From: UBA3775 sp051877895
Lineage (GTDB): Bacteria; Bacillota; Clostridia; Lachnospirales; Lachnospiraceae
DNA: 29,881 nt
NCBI GenBank assembly: GCA_051877895.1
Contig: JBJEJI010000081.1
Span: forward strand, 1 to 29,881
Direction of reading: 5' to 3'
In this document: piece after piece, positions 5,586 through 14,644 of the stretch
Layout of the letters: every line of letters begins with the position of its first letter
Numbering within the stretch: position 1 is the first letter of the stretch
Program-made: the position numbers and the translations under genes
Notes under the pieces: generated by a model
Seen by the model: only the letters and a program-made list of their open reading frames with translations
What the model was told of the DNA's origin: nothing
The model's database searches: none

Positions 5586-7184
5586 CTATACTATTTCAAT
5601 AGGAATCCCTTTAAACTTCTCTGCAAATTCAGTAATATCAAAATACTTCTCTTTGCCTTTTTCCGCTTCATTCAGAACCAGATTAACCTCAACCTGTTTT
5701 CCTGTTTCTGCTGCAATCAGTTTTTGAAGTTCTTCTTCCCTGCCGTCCTGCTTCATCATATTATAATCTATCCCGGTCTCAAAAACAAGAAGCAGTCTTC
5801 CTTCCGGCGAAACACTTGGGGTTGCACCGGCCAAAATATTTCTGACCAGCATGGTTGATGCTCCGGAAATAATTTCTCTCCACTTTACCGCAACTTCTTT
5901 TATATCTTCAGGAAGCGCTTTTGGAAGATATTTATACTCTTCTTCCCGGCTTTCTGCGCCACCTCCCTCTACGGGATTTTTTCCTTCGGAACCGGAATCT
6001 CCGGAAGCAATTACTATACCGCCCTTTGCCAGCTCTTCAAGCTTACTCTCAAGTCTTCTCACCCTGTCAGTAAGAGCCTCCAGATTATCCTCCATCTGAG
6101 GATGGCACATTTTAATCAACTCTGTTTCTATTAAAACTCTTTTCTGGGTTGCATATCTGATTCGGTTTGTCAGTTCGGAGCATGCTCCGATATAATGCAT
6201 TAATTCATCAGCTGTAAACACCTTTGATTCGTGTATCAAAAGCTGCATCTGTTCAGAGCTTACCTCCAAAAGATCACTTATGTCCCTGCCCGTGCCTGCC
6301 AGTAGCAGATTTCGCATATACCAGGTAAAATCCACAATAAAACGTGGCAAATCCCTTCCGGCGGTTACCAGTTCTTCCACAATTCTCATACATTCATCAA
6401 CAGAGCCTTTGTGAATATAGCGGAGCAGTATGGAAAATGTTTCCACATCCGTACTTCCAAGTATATCTAAAACCTTGTCATAGGTCAGCTCTTCTTCAAA
6501 ATAAAAAGCTATGCAGCGCTCAAGCAGACTTAACGAATCACGAAGAGAACCCTCACCGCATTTTGCTATATATTTAAGAGCAGTACGCTCAGCCGAAATT
6601 CCTTCTTTATTACAGAGCTCTTCGAGTCTGTCGGTAATGGTATCTATACTAATTCGCTTGAAATCATATCTCTGACAACGAGAAAGTATGGTTATTGGTA
6701 TTTTATGTGCCTCAGTGGTGGCAAGAATGAAAACCACATATGAAGGTGGTTCCTCCAAGGTTTTTAACAAAGCATTAAATGCTCCTGCTGAAAGCATATG
6801 AACCTCGTCAATAATATATACCCTGTATGAACCCTCAGTCGGAGAATACTTTACTTCTTCCACAATCTGTCTGATACTGTCCACACCATTATTGGAAGCT
6901 GCGTCTATTTCCATGACATTCATGGATGTTCCCTGCTGTATGGCTTTACACACGGCACATTTATTGCATGGATTTCCATTAACAGGATTTTCACAGTTAA
7001 TTGCTCTTGCAAAAATCTTGGCAACACTGGTTTTGCCCGTACCTCTGGTACCACAGAAAAGATAGGCATGTCCCACTCTTCCTGTTTTTATCTGGTTTGC
7101 CAATGTTTTTACTATGGCATCCTGCCCCTTTACATCCGAAAAAGTATCCGGTCTGAATTTACGATACAACGCCGTATATGACAT
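5586..7184 (-). CDS. dnaX: DNA polymerase III subunit gamma/tau
   Basis: DnaX is the clamp-loader ATPase. The product (532 residues) shows Walker A GTRGTGKT at 45-52, a zinc site from Cys64, 73, 76 and 79, the Walker B DEVH at 126-129, sensor 1 LATTEA, and the SRC motif (arginine finger) at 168-170. Domain III follows to about residue 370. The C-terminal part has a variable linker rich in G, E and S (about 395-420) and then a tau-like domain. No slippery run for a gamma frameshift was seen. The start at 7184 has GGGGG seven bases upstream; the ATG at 7190 is too close to that site. It leads the dnaX-ybaB-recR group, 26 bp after the small orf88. Confidence 0.95.
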   Translation of the reverse strand: MSYTALYRKFRPDTFSDVKGQDAIVKTLANQIKTGRVGHAYLFCGTRGTGKTSVAKIFARAINCENPVNGNPCNKCAVCKAIQQGTSMNVMEIDAASNNGVDSIRQIVEEVKYSPTEGSYRVYIIDEVHMLSAGAFNALLKTLEEPPSYVVFILATTEAHKIPITILSRCQRYDFKRISIDTITDRLEELCNKEGISAERTALKYIAKCGEGSLRDSLSLLERCIAFYFEEELTYDKVLDILGSTDVETFSILLRYIHKGSVDECMRIVEELVTAGRDLPRFIVDFTWYMRNLLLAGTGRDISDLLEVSSEQMQLLIHESKVFTADELMHYIGACSELTNRIRYATQKRVLIETELIKMCHPQMEDNLEALTDRVRRLESKLEELAKGGIVIASGDSGSEGKNPVEGGGAESREEEYKYLPKALPEDIKEVAVKWREIISGASTMLVRNILAGATPSVSPEGRLLLVFETGIDYNMMKQDGREEELQKLIAAETGKQVEVNLVLNEAEKGKEKYFDITEFAEKFKGIPIEIV

Positions 7185-7216
7185 TTCCATTCCCCCGCAA
7201 CTGTAGCCATCTGTGC

Positions 7217-7483
7217 TTATGCTTCTTCTATCACGTGTATTTCAAAATAATCAAAATCAATGCTTTCGTTAAAATTATCAGCGGAAAATCTGCATCTTGC
7301 ATGTTGTTTAAAGTCCCTGATGTTTGAATCCAGCCATATTGGCTGGGCAAGGTCCCATTTACTGCAGGCAACTTCTATTCCTTTAAAAATCTTCGCAGTG
7401 CGGTTGGTGTCCTCATCCGTTTCATAAACCATGTCCCTAATCAGATGGTTATCCTTCCACTGCTTTATCCACATTCTGAACAT
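7217..7483 (-). CDS. Conserved 88-residue protein of unknown function
   Basis: The small soluble protein starts MFRMWIKQWKDNHLIRDMV and is rich in Asp, Trp and Phe. It has no membrane segment and no cysteine motif. I recall similar short proteins in other Lachnospiraceae with the core PIWLDSNIRDFKQH and the acidic C-terminal FDYFEIHVIEE, but no function is known to me. GGAG lies five bases upstream of the ATG. It sits 12 bp after the rhomboid gene and 26 bp before dnaX, so the three are almost certainly co-transcribed. Assigning it to replication or proteolysis would be guesswork. Confidence 0.8.
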   Translation of the reverse strand: MFRMWIKQWKDNHLIRDMVYETDEDTNRTAKIFKGIEVACSKWDLAQPIWLDSNIRDFKQHARCRFSADNFNESIDFDYFEIHVIEEA

Positions 7484-7495
7484 ATTTACTCCAAA

Positions 7496-8644
7496 TTAAT
7501 TATTTTTCCTGTTCCCGCTTTTTTCACGAAGATTATTAATAAGGAAAATCAACAGATAAATGATGCTTCCTCCCATGAGTCCACCTACATGTGCGGCATT
7601 GTCCACTCCCTGATTAATAAAGCCGGAATAAAGTGCATAGCAGGCAAATAATATTATTCTTACTGCGCCCATTCCCATAAGGCTGGCACGATTTAAAATC
7701 ATATACATAATCAGTCCCCCAACCACAGCAAAAACTGCGCCGCTGGCACCGATGCTTTCTATATACTGATGGGTGGAATAATAATACAGGCAGGATGTAA
7801 CTGAGCCCATAAGTCCCCCACCAATATATATAAGTATAACACTGATATGCCCGGCAGCCCGTTCAAGAAGCTCCCCGGCAGCATAAAGTACAATCATGTT
7901 TCCCACAATATGATCTATCCCCGCATGCAAAAACATGCAGGTAAAAAGGCGGTAGTACTCTCCGTCATCAAAAACCGCCATCCACGACACTGCTCCGTCA
8001 TTCAGCAGATAACTAAGGTCCAAAACGTCGCCCAGAAGATTTACCAGAAAAAGCACTATGCAGTTAATGATTATAAGTCCAAAGATAACATATGGTTTTC
8101 TGTCTGTCCCCGCCGCTGAATAACGGACATTACGGTTTCTGTCTGCAGTGCGGATATTTCTCCGGTTCAGATTATCTTGATAGGTTTCTCTCCGAAGCCT
8201 TTCTTCCTCTTCCTGTCTTATTTGTTCGGCCTCGCGAACCCTCTCCGTTGTAAGATAACTGACAAATTGTTCAACCTGCAGTCTGATTCCCAGAAAATCG
8301 TCCGGCTGGTTTTCGTATATTACCACACGTCCGTATTTCTCATCCACAACCCAGAAAGCGGTACCTGTGGCAAGTTCCAGGGTCTCCCTGCATTCGCTGG
8401 TCAGAAACAGGGTTAATGTATTTACAAAAAGAAAATTTTTATCGGCAAAGGACTGTCTGATTTTGTTATAATAACGATCATAGGCATCTTTATTCATAAA
8501 ACGCCTTGCCTCTTCGGAAATAATCCAGATTAATGACGCAGAACTTCCGGTATTGACATAAAACAAATCCATGTCCGACGTGTGAAGGTTTACTTCATTA
8601 AATCCTCTGTCCGAAAAATATTTTTTTAACTTTTCTCTTACCAT
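7496..8644 (-). CDS. Rhomboid family intramembrane serine protease
   Basis: The C-terminal half (about residues 184-370) is a six-helix rhomboid. It carries the oxyanion-side HxxxN (His245, Asn249, in GIDHIVGNM), the catalytic Ser301 in IGASGAVFAV, and His352 in AAHVGGLMGG, so the Ser-His dyad is intact. Rhomboids cleave transmembrane substrates within the bilayer. The first 180 residues are unusual: a soluble alpha/beta domain with a run of Arg and Glu (about 133-175), which I do not recognise and which may recruit substrate or sense a cytoplasmic signal. It precedes orf88 and dnaX on the same strand. The substrate is unknown. Confidence 0.9.
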   Translation of the reverse strand: MVREKLKKYFSDRGFNEVNLHTSDMDLFYVNTGSSASLIWIISEEARRFMNKDAYDRYYNKIRQSFADKNFLFVNTLTLFLTSECRETLELATGTAFWVVDEKYGRVVIYENQPDDFLGIRLQVEQFVSYLTTERVREAEQIRQEEEERLRRETYQDNLNRRNIRTADRNRNVRYSAAGTDRKPYVIFGLIIINCIVLFLVNLLGDVLDLSYLLNDGAVSWMAVFDDGEYYRLFTCMFLHAGIDHIVGNMIVLYAAGELLERAAGHISVILIYIGGGLMGSVTSCLYYYSTHQYIESIGASGAVFAVVGGLIMYMILNRASLMGMGAVRIILFACYALYSGFINQGVDNAAHVGGLMGGSIIYLLIFLINNLREKSGNRKNN

Positions 8645-8707
8645 ATTAATCTACATATTTTGCTACAACATTTGCTCCCACTTCTTTCTCACAACGTGCT
8701 TTACAAC

Positions 8708-8732
8708 TGTTGGCATTATTCCTTTGCCAACA
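8708..8732. promoter_or_regulatory. Perfect palindrome TGTTGGCA-N9-TGCCAACA
   Basis: Eight-base inverted arms (8708-8715 and 8725-8732) flank a 9-bp spacer, 15 bp past the satA stop and 64 bp before the rhomboid start. No T-run follows on the minus strand, so termination is unlikely. It could be an operator for the rhomboid-dnaX transcription unit or an mRNA hairpin. Confidence 0.4.
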
Positions 8733-8746
8733 ATCTCCAAAGAACA

Positions 8747-9661
8747 TTATGCCCTGGAAGTAAACTGAAGCTCCTGATTTTTTACAGTTACTCTTGTGTT
8801 CTCATTAACAGACTGGGTGATAAATACGTTACCACCAATTACCGAGCCTGCACCGATTACTGTGTCGCCGCCTAAGATGGAGGCACCTGAATAGATTGTT
8901 ACATAATCCATAATGGTTGGGTGACGTTTTACACCTTTAAGCTGCTGTCCGCCGGAAGTGGAAATACCGCCAAGGGTTACGCCCTGATAAATCTTTACAT
9001 GCTCACCGATTACGGTAGTTTCACCGATTACAATACCTGTTCCGTGGTCAATACAGAAGTATTTGCCTATGGTGGCACCCGGATTTATATCTATTCCGGT
9101 CTGACTGTGTGCATGCTCTGTCATAATACGCGGAATCAACGGCACTCCCAGAAGATACAGTTCGTGGGCAATACGACTTACCATAATGGCATAAAGTCCC
9201 GGATAAGAGTAAATAATTTCATCGTAACTGTATGCTGCCGGGTCTCCGTCATAGGTGGCCTGCACATCCGTTTCCAGATACTCTCTGATTTTGACGATTT
9301 TTTCCAGAAACGCGGATGTCAGCTCTGCAGCTTTCAATTCCAGTTCTTCTCTACACTTTCCCTCACATTCGTGAGAACACAGAAACGCAAAAACCATCTG
9401 CTTTTCAAGGTTATACTGGATATCTTCCACCAGCTCACCCACATAGTATTTTATAAAATCACTTCTGAGATTTTTAGATTCAAAGTAGCCCGGGAAAATC
9501 AGCTTCTGAAGGGAATCAAGAATCCCTACAATAACATCCTTGCCCGGCTGTCTGGTACTGTCAATTTTTCCAATGGCACCAAAATTATCATAGCTTTCAA
9601 TAATTGAGTCTACCAGTTTTGAAATTTTTTCTTCTTTATTAGTTGTATCTGCTTTATTCAT
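8747..9661 (-). CDS. Serine O-acetyltransferase
   Basis: The enzyme makes O-acetylserine from serine and acetyl-CoA, the first step of cysteine synthesis. The C-terminal left-handed beta helix is clear: HAHSQTGIDINPGATIGKYF, DHGTGIVIGETTVIGEHV with the catalytic DHG, and the loop YQGVTLGGISTSGG typical of serine acetyltransferases. The N-terminal helical region is long (about 170 residues), so at 304 residues it belongs to the longer SatA/EpsC-like group. The start at 9661 follows GGAG by six bases; the in-frame ATG at 9688 lacks a site. A minus-strand TATAAT near 9737-9744 may be its -10, without a good -35. It heads the block leading to dnaX. Confidence 0.92.
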   Translation of the reverse strand: MNKADTTNKEEKISKLVDSIIESYDNFGAIGKIDSTRQPGKDVIVGILDSLQKLIFPGYFESKNLRSDFIKYYVGELVEDIQYNLEKQMVFAFLCSHECEGKCREELELKAAELTSAFLEKIVKIREYLETDVQATYDGDPAAYSYDEIIYSYPGLYAIMVSRIAHELYLLGVPLIPRIMTEHAHSQTGIDINPGATIGKYFCIDHGTGIVIGETTVIGEHVKIYQGVTLGGISTSGGQQLKGVKRHPTIMDYVTIYSGASILGGDTVIGAGSVIGGNVFITQSVNENTRVTVKNQELQFTSRA

Positions 9662-9789
9662 ATTAATCTCCATGGAAAAGCTTTTCATTCATATTCACGC
9701 CGAATTTTAAACTTCCCTGCCTTCAAAAAATAGTATTCTATTTATTATATCAGATTTTTTACAGAATTTCCATTTATATGTAAAGAATT

Positions 9790-11871
9790 TTACTCAATTC
9801 CAAAAACATAAAGCTCATGAAGTGCTCTTGTACAGGAAATATAATATGCATTTAAATCAGAAGAACTCATTTTTTTTGTATCAGTACTGCTTCCGCTCAC
9901 TACGCACACCGCGTCAAACTCCATTCCCTTTGCAAGAAAGCGTGACATAACACCAATGCCGCCTCTGTAACCTGCATTTCTCTCAGAGAGAAAACGGATT
10001 TCGGGGTCATCCAAGGTTCTGAACACCTCATAGGCACAGCCTTCATCATCACATAGCACCGCCACACTGTCATAGCCGGAATTTTTCAGCTCTGTAAGCT
10101 TATTCTTAAGCAATGAAATCTGTTCTTCCTCACTTCCGGCAATACAAACTTCCGGTGCTTTTCCATGACGGGCATATGGACGTGCCTCACATTCTTCACC
10201 CAGAATGGAATTGCAGAACATGGATATTTCTTCAGTTGAACGATAGGTTTTATTCAGTATTTTAAGTGTTCTGTCAGGGAATATGCGGATAATCACATCC
10301 AGTACGTTTTCCTCTTCGTCAGGTAACAACACCTGAAAACGATCTCCCAGAATGGTTTTGCTTCCGCCAAAAATCATTTTCATAACAGCAAACTGGAACA
10401 CTGAATAATCCTGCATTTCATCAATTACGCAGTGCTTCAGGTCTTTATAGGTGTTGCAGCCGTACAGCTTAATCTGAAGATAGAAAATTGCCTGCATATC
10501 CTCATAGCTGATTCTGCCCTGCTCATCCGTGAAATTTTCTGCTCCCGGAAAAGCTGAAGAAACCACTTCAAGAAAGTCTCTGTATATTTTAACAATATTT
10601 CTTTCGGAAAACTGGTGAATCAGCTGGTTCTGAATGTGTCTCTGCATTTTCTCACGCCTGTTTTCACTGTAATCCTTCTTATTTTCATATTGAAATTCCT
10701 CCATAATGAAATAAGCAATATTATAGTATCTTTCATAAGGCGGAAGGCTGGAGAAGTTTCCAAAGAAATACTTTTCCAGTTTTTCCTTAGGAAACGTCAT
10801 TTTCTCGTAATGAAAATCTTTAAACCCGGTCTGTCCGATAAAAACTTTATCTATATATTCCTCAAAGGCATCGAAAAATGCAATGGAAGTCTTCAATTTA
10901 ATATTACGGATGCGGGCCGGGTCCGGTTCTGCTGCCAGAATTACATCTGCCTGTTCAAGACGGCTTTCATGCTCCATATCAATGAAAACCAGCTCGTCCA
11001 TCAAATCATCCCACTGCTTTTCAGGAACAGGATTTTCCATCAACTCCGGCAAAATGGATGAAACGTAGTCCGAAAAAATGTTGTTTGGAGACAATACCAG
11101 CACATTACCGGTGTTAAGGGTTTTCCTTTTATTATAAAGAAGCCATGCCAGTCGGTGCATTGCTATAACTGTTTTCCCGCTTCCGGCACGTCCGTCTACC
11201 ACCAGCTCTTTTGCGGAAATATTACGAATAATTTCATTCTGCTCTTTCTGAATAGTCGCAACTACCGGCTTCATTTTTTCAGGAGCATTGCCGCTTAATG
11301 CCTTCAACAACAAATCATCACTGATTCTCTGACCTGTATCTGCCATGTAAAGCATTTTTCCATCTTTAATATTGTACTGGTATTTCTCAGTAATTTCTCC
11401 CTCATACCGGGTAACAGAGGGAGATGGACCCGTTGTATCCACAACCTTATAGGAGCCTCTTCCCAAATCATAATCATAATACAAAGCACTGACCGGTGCA
11501 CGCCAGTCATATATCTTTGCCCTTTTATCCTTTTCGGACCAGAAACCGCCGGTCCCGATATATATATCTGTCGGATTGCTGCTTCCATCCGGTGTAAATT
11601 TTATTTTTGCAAAATAGGGACTTGCCTTGAGAAATTTCAGGTTTCTTTCACGCTTACTGTCCGCATCAGCAAGAGACACCATTGCTCCCACATCTTCAAC
11701 ATTTGCGCGAAGTTCCTTAACATCCATGGCTCCGTATTGATCGTTTATATATTCTTTGAGTTTTTTAATCTGCTTCTGCTCCAGTTCAAGGTCATGAGTT
11801 ACCTGTTCCAAAGTTTCCCCGATTTCCTCTGAAATTTCCTCAAAAAATTCAAGTTCCCTGTTTTTATCCAA
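9790..11871 (-). CDS. helD: HelD-like RNA polymerase recycling ATPase (UvrD/Rep-type helicase fold)
   Basis: The 693-residue product matches HelD: an N-terminal antiparallel coiled coil (about 1-70) that reaches into RNA polymerase, a beta-rich segment with IYDWRAPVSALYYDYD typical of the family, and a superfamily 1 ATPase split by an insertion. Walker A GRAGSGKT is at 227-234; the later motifs VIDEMQDYSVFQF, ILGDRFQ, LNKTYRSTEEIS and AKGMEFDAV are all present. HelD releases stalled or inactive RNA polymerase from DNA; some relatives give rifamycin tolerance. The start is TTG at 11871, with AGGAGG seven bases upstream. It is flanked by same-strand genes but spaced from both by about 130 bp, so it is probably a single transcription unit. 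Confidence 0.85.
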   Translation of the reverse strand: MDKNRELEFFEEISEEIGETLEQVTHDLELEQKQIKKLKEYINDQYGAMDVKELRANVEDVGAMVSLADADSKRERNLKFLKASPYFAKIKFTPDGSSNPTDIYIGTGGFWSEKDKRAKIYDWRAPVSALYYDYDLGRGSYKVVDTTGPSPSVTRYEGEITEKYQYNIKDGKMLYMADTGQRISDDLLLKALSGNAPEKMKPVVATIQKEQNEIIRNISAKELVVDGRAGSGKTVIAMHRLAWLLYNKRKTLNTGNVLVLSPNNIFSDYVSSILPELMENPVPEKQWDDLMDELVFIDMEHESRLEQADVILAAEPDPARIRNIKLKTSIAFFDAFEEYIDKVFIGQTGFKDFHYEKMTFPKEKLEKYFFGNFSSLPPYERYYNIAYFIMEEFQYENKKDYSENRREKMQRHIQNQLIHQFSERNIVKIYRDFLEVVSSAFPGAENFTDEQGRISYEDMQAIFYLQIKLYGCNTYKDLKHCVIDEMQDYSVFQFAVMKMIFGGSKTILGDRFQVLLPDEEENVLDVIIRIFPDRTLKILNKTYRSTEEISMFCNSILGEECEARPYARHGKAPEVCIAGSEEEQISLLKNKLTELKNSGYDSVAVLCDDEGCAYEVFRTLDDPEIRFLSERNAGYRGGIGVMSRFLAKGMEFDAVCVVSGSSTDTKKMSSSDLNAYYISCTRALHELYVFGIE

Positions 11872-11998
11872 AATTTTTCCTCCTGATTATTGAGAGACAG
11901 TTAATTCCCTGTTTTTTATACTCCACGCCGGAGACCGTTACTTAAAGATTATCCCTTGTGTAAGCACCGGTTCCGGTATCATCCCGAATGCTCTCTCT

Positions 11999-13105
11999 TT
12001 AGTAAATCCCTGCAACAGCGGTATCGGTATCAAGGGTGTTCAGGTTAAACAGAAAAAGAATGTCAGTTGCCCCGATTTCTTCAGCAGTTGTGGTAACACC
12101 CATACGATAATAACGGGTGTCCAGAACCACAATTTTTTCATAGTGGTTTATCAAAAAAGGCACAAAACAGTTTGCATAGCTGTCCTTAACCACCAAAAGA
12201 ACCTTTCCGTTATCCACATTGGTGTTTTCAATGGTTATAATGGACTGGTTGCCGTTAAGGAAATAGGCATATTTATCCTTCTTCTCAAGATATTCCTCCG
12301 CATACAGCTCTCCCTCGCCACTTTGGTAGGTTACGGTTATTCCACTCATATCCTGCTTGTAGGCAGTAATAGTATCTGCAGGCTGATATGCCGTAAGCGC
12401 TTTGGAATATATTGTACCATAAAAGCTGTCACTTACGTCAACAATTTCAAACTCGTCCTTTGAAACAGGGGTAAAGCCTTCCTGTTTACAGAATTCTTCG
12501 TAAGCAATATATGCCCCCTCCGTTGTCCAGTGATGGTCTGTTTTATAGTACAAATTAACATTGTCTTTATTATCCTCAAATGCAGTCCATACGTCAATAC
12601 AATCCATACCGGAATTTAGATAAATATAATCTTTCACCTGTGCCTGGGCATTATTTTCACCTGCTCCCCACGGAAGCTCCTCATCATAAATGGTAATTGC
12701 AGTCGGAACCAGCATAAGCATACAGTGGGCATCTGTATTATCCACTGCCTTTTTCAGCTTATCATTAATATATTCCGTTTTCTCCGGAGTTTTATATACT
12801 TCAATCAGCCGGTCATTTTTGCAGAGATAAACCCCATTATATTCATTTTTGCCCATGCCTTTCTGGGCGATGGCATAAAGACGCATAAAATCATCTCTGA
12901 AAGCGGCCTGGTCCGATAAATATTCCTTTAATTCCTCCTGATATTTTCCCTCAACTATTCCCTCAACACTGATTTCGGGACATTGCTTTAAATACCTGTT
13001 TTCATCCTCACTGAATTCCCTGTCCTTAAAAACAAGGGTAAGGATGCCGCAGGCAGCAAAGAAGACAAGAGAGAAGATACAGAGGACTCTTTTACATGCA
13101 TTCAT
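11999..13105 (-). CDS. DHHW family extracellular acetylation protein
   Basis: This protein (368 residues) has one N-terminal membrane anchor at about 7-25 and an extracytoplasmic AlgX/AlgJ-like SGNH domain. The family motif DHHW is at residues 190-193 (YKTDHHWTTEGAY), and a conserved Asp-Ser pair, KDSYANCF, lies near the C-terminus. Such proteins accept acetyl groups from an MBOAT partner and O-acetylate surface polysaccharides. The MBOAT gene lies 61 bp upstream on the same strand, which strongly supports the pairing. GGGAGG precedes the ATG at 13105 by five bases; the in-frame ATG at 13147 has no site. The acceptor polymer is unknown. Confidence 0.88.
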   Translation of the reverse strand: MNACKRVLCIFSLVFFAACGILTLVFKDREFSEDENRYLKQCPEISVEGIVEGKYQEELKEYLSDQAAFRDDFMRLYAIAQKGMGKNEYNGVYLCKNDRLIEVYKTPEKTEYINDKLKKAVDNTDAHCMLMLVPTAITIYDEELPWGAGENNAQAQVKDYIYLNSGMDCIDVWTAFEDNKDNVNLYYKTDHHWTTEGAYIAYEEFCKQEGFTPVSKDEFEIVDVSDSFYGTIYSKALTAYQPADTITAYKQDMSGITVTYQSGEGELYAEEYLEKKDKYAYFLNGNQSIITIENTNVDNGKVLLVVKDSYANCFVPFLINHYEKIVVLDTRYYRMGVTTTAEEIGATDILFLFNLNTLDTDTAVAGIY

Positions 13106-13166
13106 ATTTTCCTCCCGGCAGCTGTTTTCTACGCTGCCATTTATCAAAACTTTTTATTATTTTGAC

Positions 13167-14567
13167 TTAGAATCTGAAATAAAGAAACGGATTATAACTG
13201 TCAGCTACAAGCATGGCGATACACACCGCCACAAGAATAATGCCCACACAGGCACCTATAGCGGAAAGTACCGCACCCGCTGTTTTTCCATTCTCCGCGA
13301 AATTTCTGACCTTCTTAAACACCGGGGTGGACAAAATCACTCCGGCAATGAGAATTACGGAATAGTTGCCAGCCTGATATAAAAAAGCCTTATCTGCAAA
13401 ACCGCCGGCGCCAAATCCGAATACCTGGGAAGCATATCTGCCAAGCTCTCTTATGTCTTCGACAGCAAAAATCATCCAACCCAGCATAACTATGACCAGA
13501 GAATAAACATGACGCAGTGCCGCAGGCATATGTTCCGGAAGCCTGGTCAGTTTTTCTATAATCAGAACAATGCCGAAATATACTCCCCAGAGCAGGAAGG
13601 TCCAGGCCGCACCATGCCAGAAGCCTGTCAGTGCCCAGACAATTGCAATGTTTAAAATCTGTCTTGCTTTTCCTTTGCGGTTTCCTCCAAGAGGAATATA
13701 AACATAATCCCTGAACCATCCGGAAAGTGTCATGTGCCAGCGTCTCCAGAAATCAGTAATGCTGGTGCATATATATGGGTAGTTAAAGTTTTCCGGATAG
13801 TGGAAGCCCATCATTCTGCCAAGACCGATTGCCATGTCGCTGTAACCGGAAAAGTCAAAATAAATCTGAAGTGAAAATGCCAGAAGACCCAGCCATGCCA
13901 TGGCAAAGCTTCTTTCGTCCAGTGCAAGAATATAATCCCACAAAGAGCCTACCTGATTGGCAATTAACACTTTCTTAAAGAGGCCCATCAGGAAACGGAC
14001 GGTTCCGTCCTGAAAATCCTGCCAGGTTACTTTTCTTTCTTTTAATTCTTTACTGATATCTTCGTAACGGACAATTGGTCCTGCCACAAGCTGTGGAAAC
14101 ATGCATACATAAGTCATGTAACGGAGGAAATTATGCTCCGCTTTTACCTGACCTCTGTAAACATCAATGCTGTAGCTCATGGTCTGGAAGGTAAAAAAGC
14201 TGATTCCCAGAGGCAGTGCAAGCTCAGGGTCCTTAATTCCTGTTCCAAATACAGAATTGATTGTTGTAATAAAAAGACCGGCATATTTAAATATGCCCAT
14301 GAGACCTACGTTTACAATAATGGAAACGCAGAGAAATAATAGTTGTTTTCTTCTCTTTCCCTTAAAATGCTCCAGTGCGCGTCCGTTTATATAATCCACA
14401 ACAGACGACAAAAGGAGAAGCAGTATATATACCGGTTCTCCCCATGCGTAAAAAAACAAACTGAATATAAGTAGTACAAGGTTTTTAAACCTTGCAGGAC
14501 TTATAAAATAGCATATTAAAAATAAAGGAAGGAAGTAAAACAGAAAGGGTATTTCTGAAAAAACCAT
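13167..14567 (-). CDS. MBOAT family membrane O-acyltransferase (AlgI/DltB-like)
   Basis: The product (466 residues) is a polytopic membrane enzyme that moves acyl, probably acetyl, groups across the membrane to an extracellular acceptor protein. MBOAT hallmarks include PLGISFFTFQTMSYSIDVYRG, FPQLVAGPIVRY, FDFSGYSDMAIGLGRMMG, FWRRWHMTLSGWFRDYVYIPLGG (conserved His near 278) and the catalytic His in TGFWHGAAW (about 318). The start at 14567 has AAGGAGG five bases upstream; the ATG at 14633 lacks a site. It sits between a DUF4358 lipoprotein gene and the DHHW gene, a typical Lachnospiraceae surface-acetylation cluster. Confidence 0.93.
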   Translation of the reverse strand: MVFSEIPFLFYFLPLFLICYFISPARFKNLVLLIFSLFFYAWGEPVYILLLLLSSVVDYINGRALEHFKGKRRKQLLFLCVSIIVNVGLMGIFKYAGLFITTINSVFGTGIKDPELALPLGISFFTFQTMSYSIDVYRGQVKAEHNFLRYMTYVCMFPQLVAGPIVRYEDISKELKERKVTWQDFQDGTVRFLMGLFKKVLIANQVGSLWDYILALDERSFAMAWLGLLAFSLQIYFDFSGYSDMAIGLGRMMGFHYPENFNYPYICTSITDFWRRWHMTLSGWFRDYVYIPLGGNRKGKARQILNIAIVWALTGFWHGAAWTFLLWGVYFGIVLIIEKLTRLPEHMPAALRHVYSLVIVMLGWMIFAVEDIRELGRYASQVFGFGAGGFADKAFLYQAGNYSVILIAGVILSTPVFKKVRNFAENGKTAGAVLSAIGACVGIILVAVCIAMLVADSYNPFLYFRF

Positions 14568-14644
14568 TTCGTCCTCCTTGAATGTTCTTGACTGTTCTGC
14601 TTCTGCAGTTTGCAGTAAGGTTTCAGAAAACATAAAGCATTTTT

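Noticed and set aside
6960..7184. Broken or frameshifted dnaX with a gamma-producing slippery site
   Set aside because: The frame is intact over its full length and no A-rich slippery heptamer with hairpin was found.
9662..9789. T-box or S-box leader before the serine acetyltransferase gene
   Set aside because: The spacer is only 128 bp and shows no T-box sequence or terminator/antiterminator pair.
10615..11061. 148-codon plus-strand frame inside helD
   Set aside because: Antisense shadow of a strongly conserved ATPase, with no ribosome site or family features.
11872..11998. Terminator after the DHHW gene (ACCGG-tt-CCGGT hairpin)
   Set aside because: The stem is five base pairs with a two-base loop and no T-run on the minus strand.
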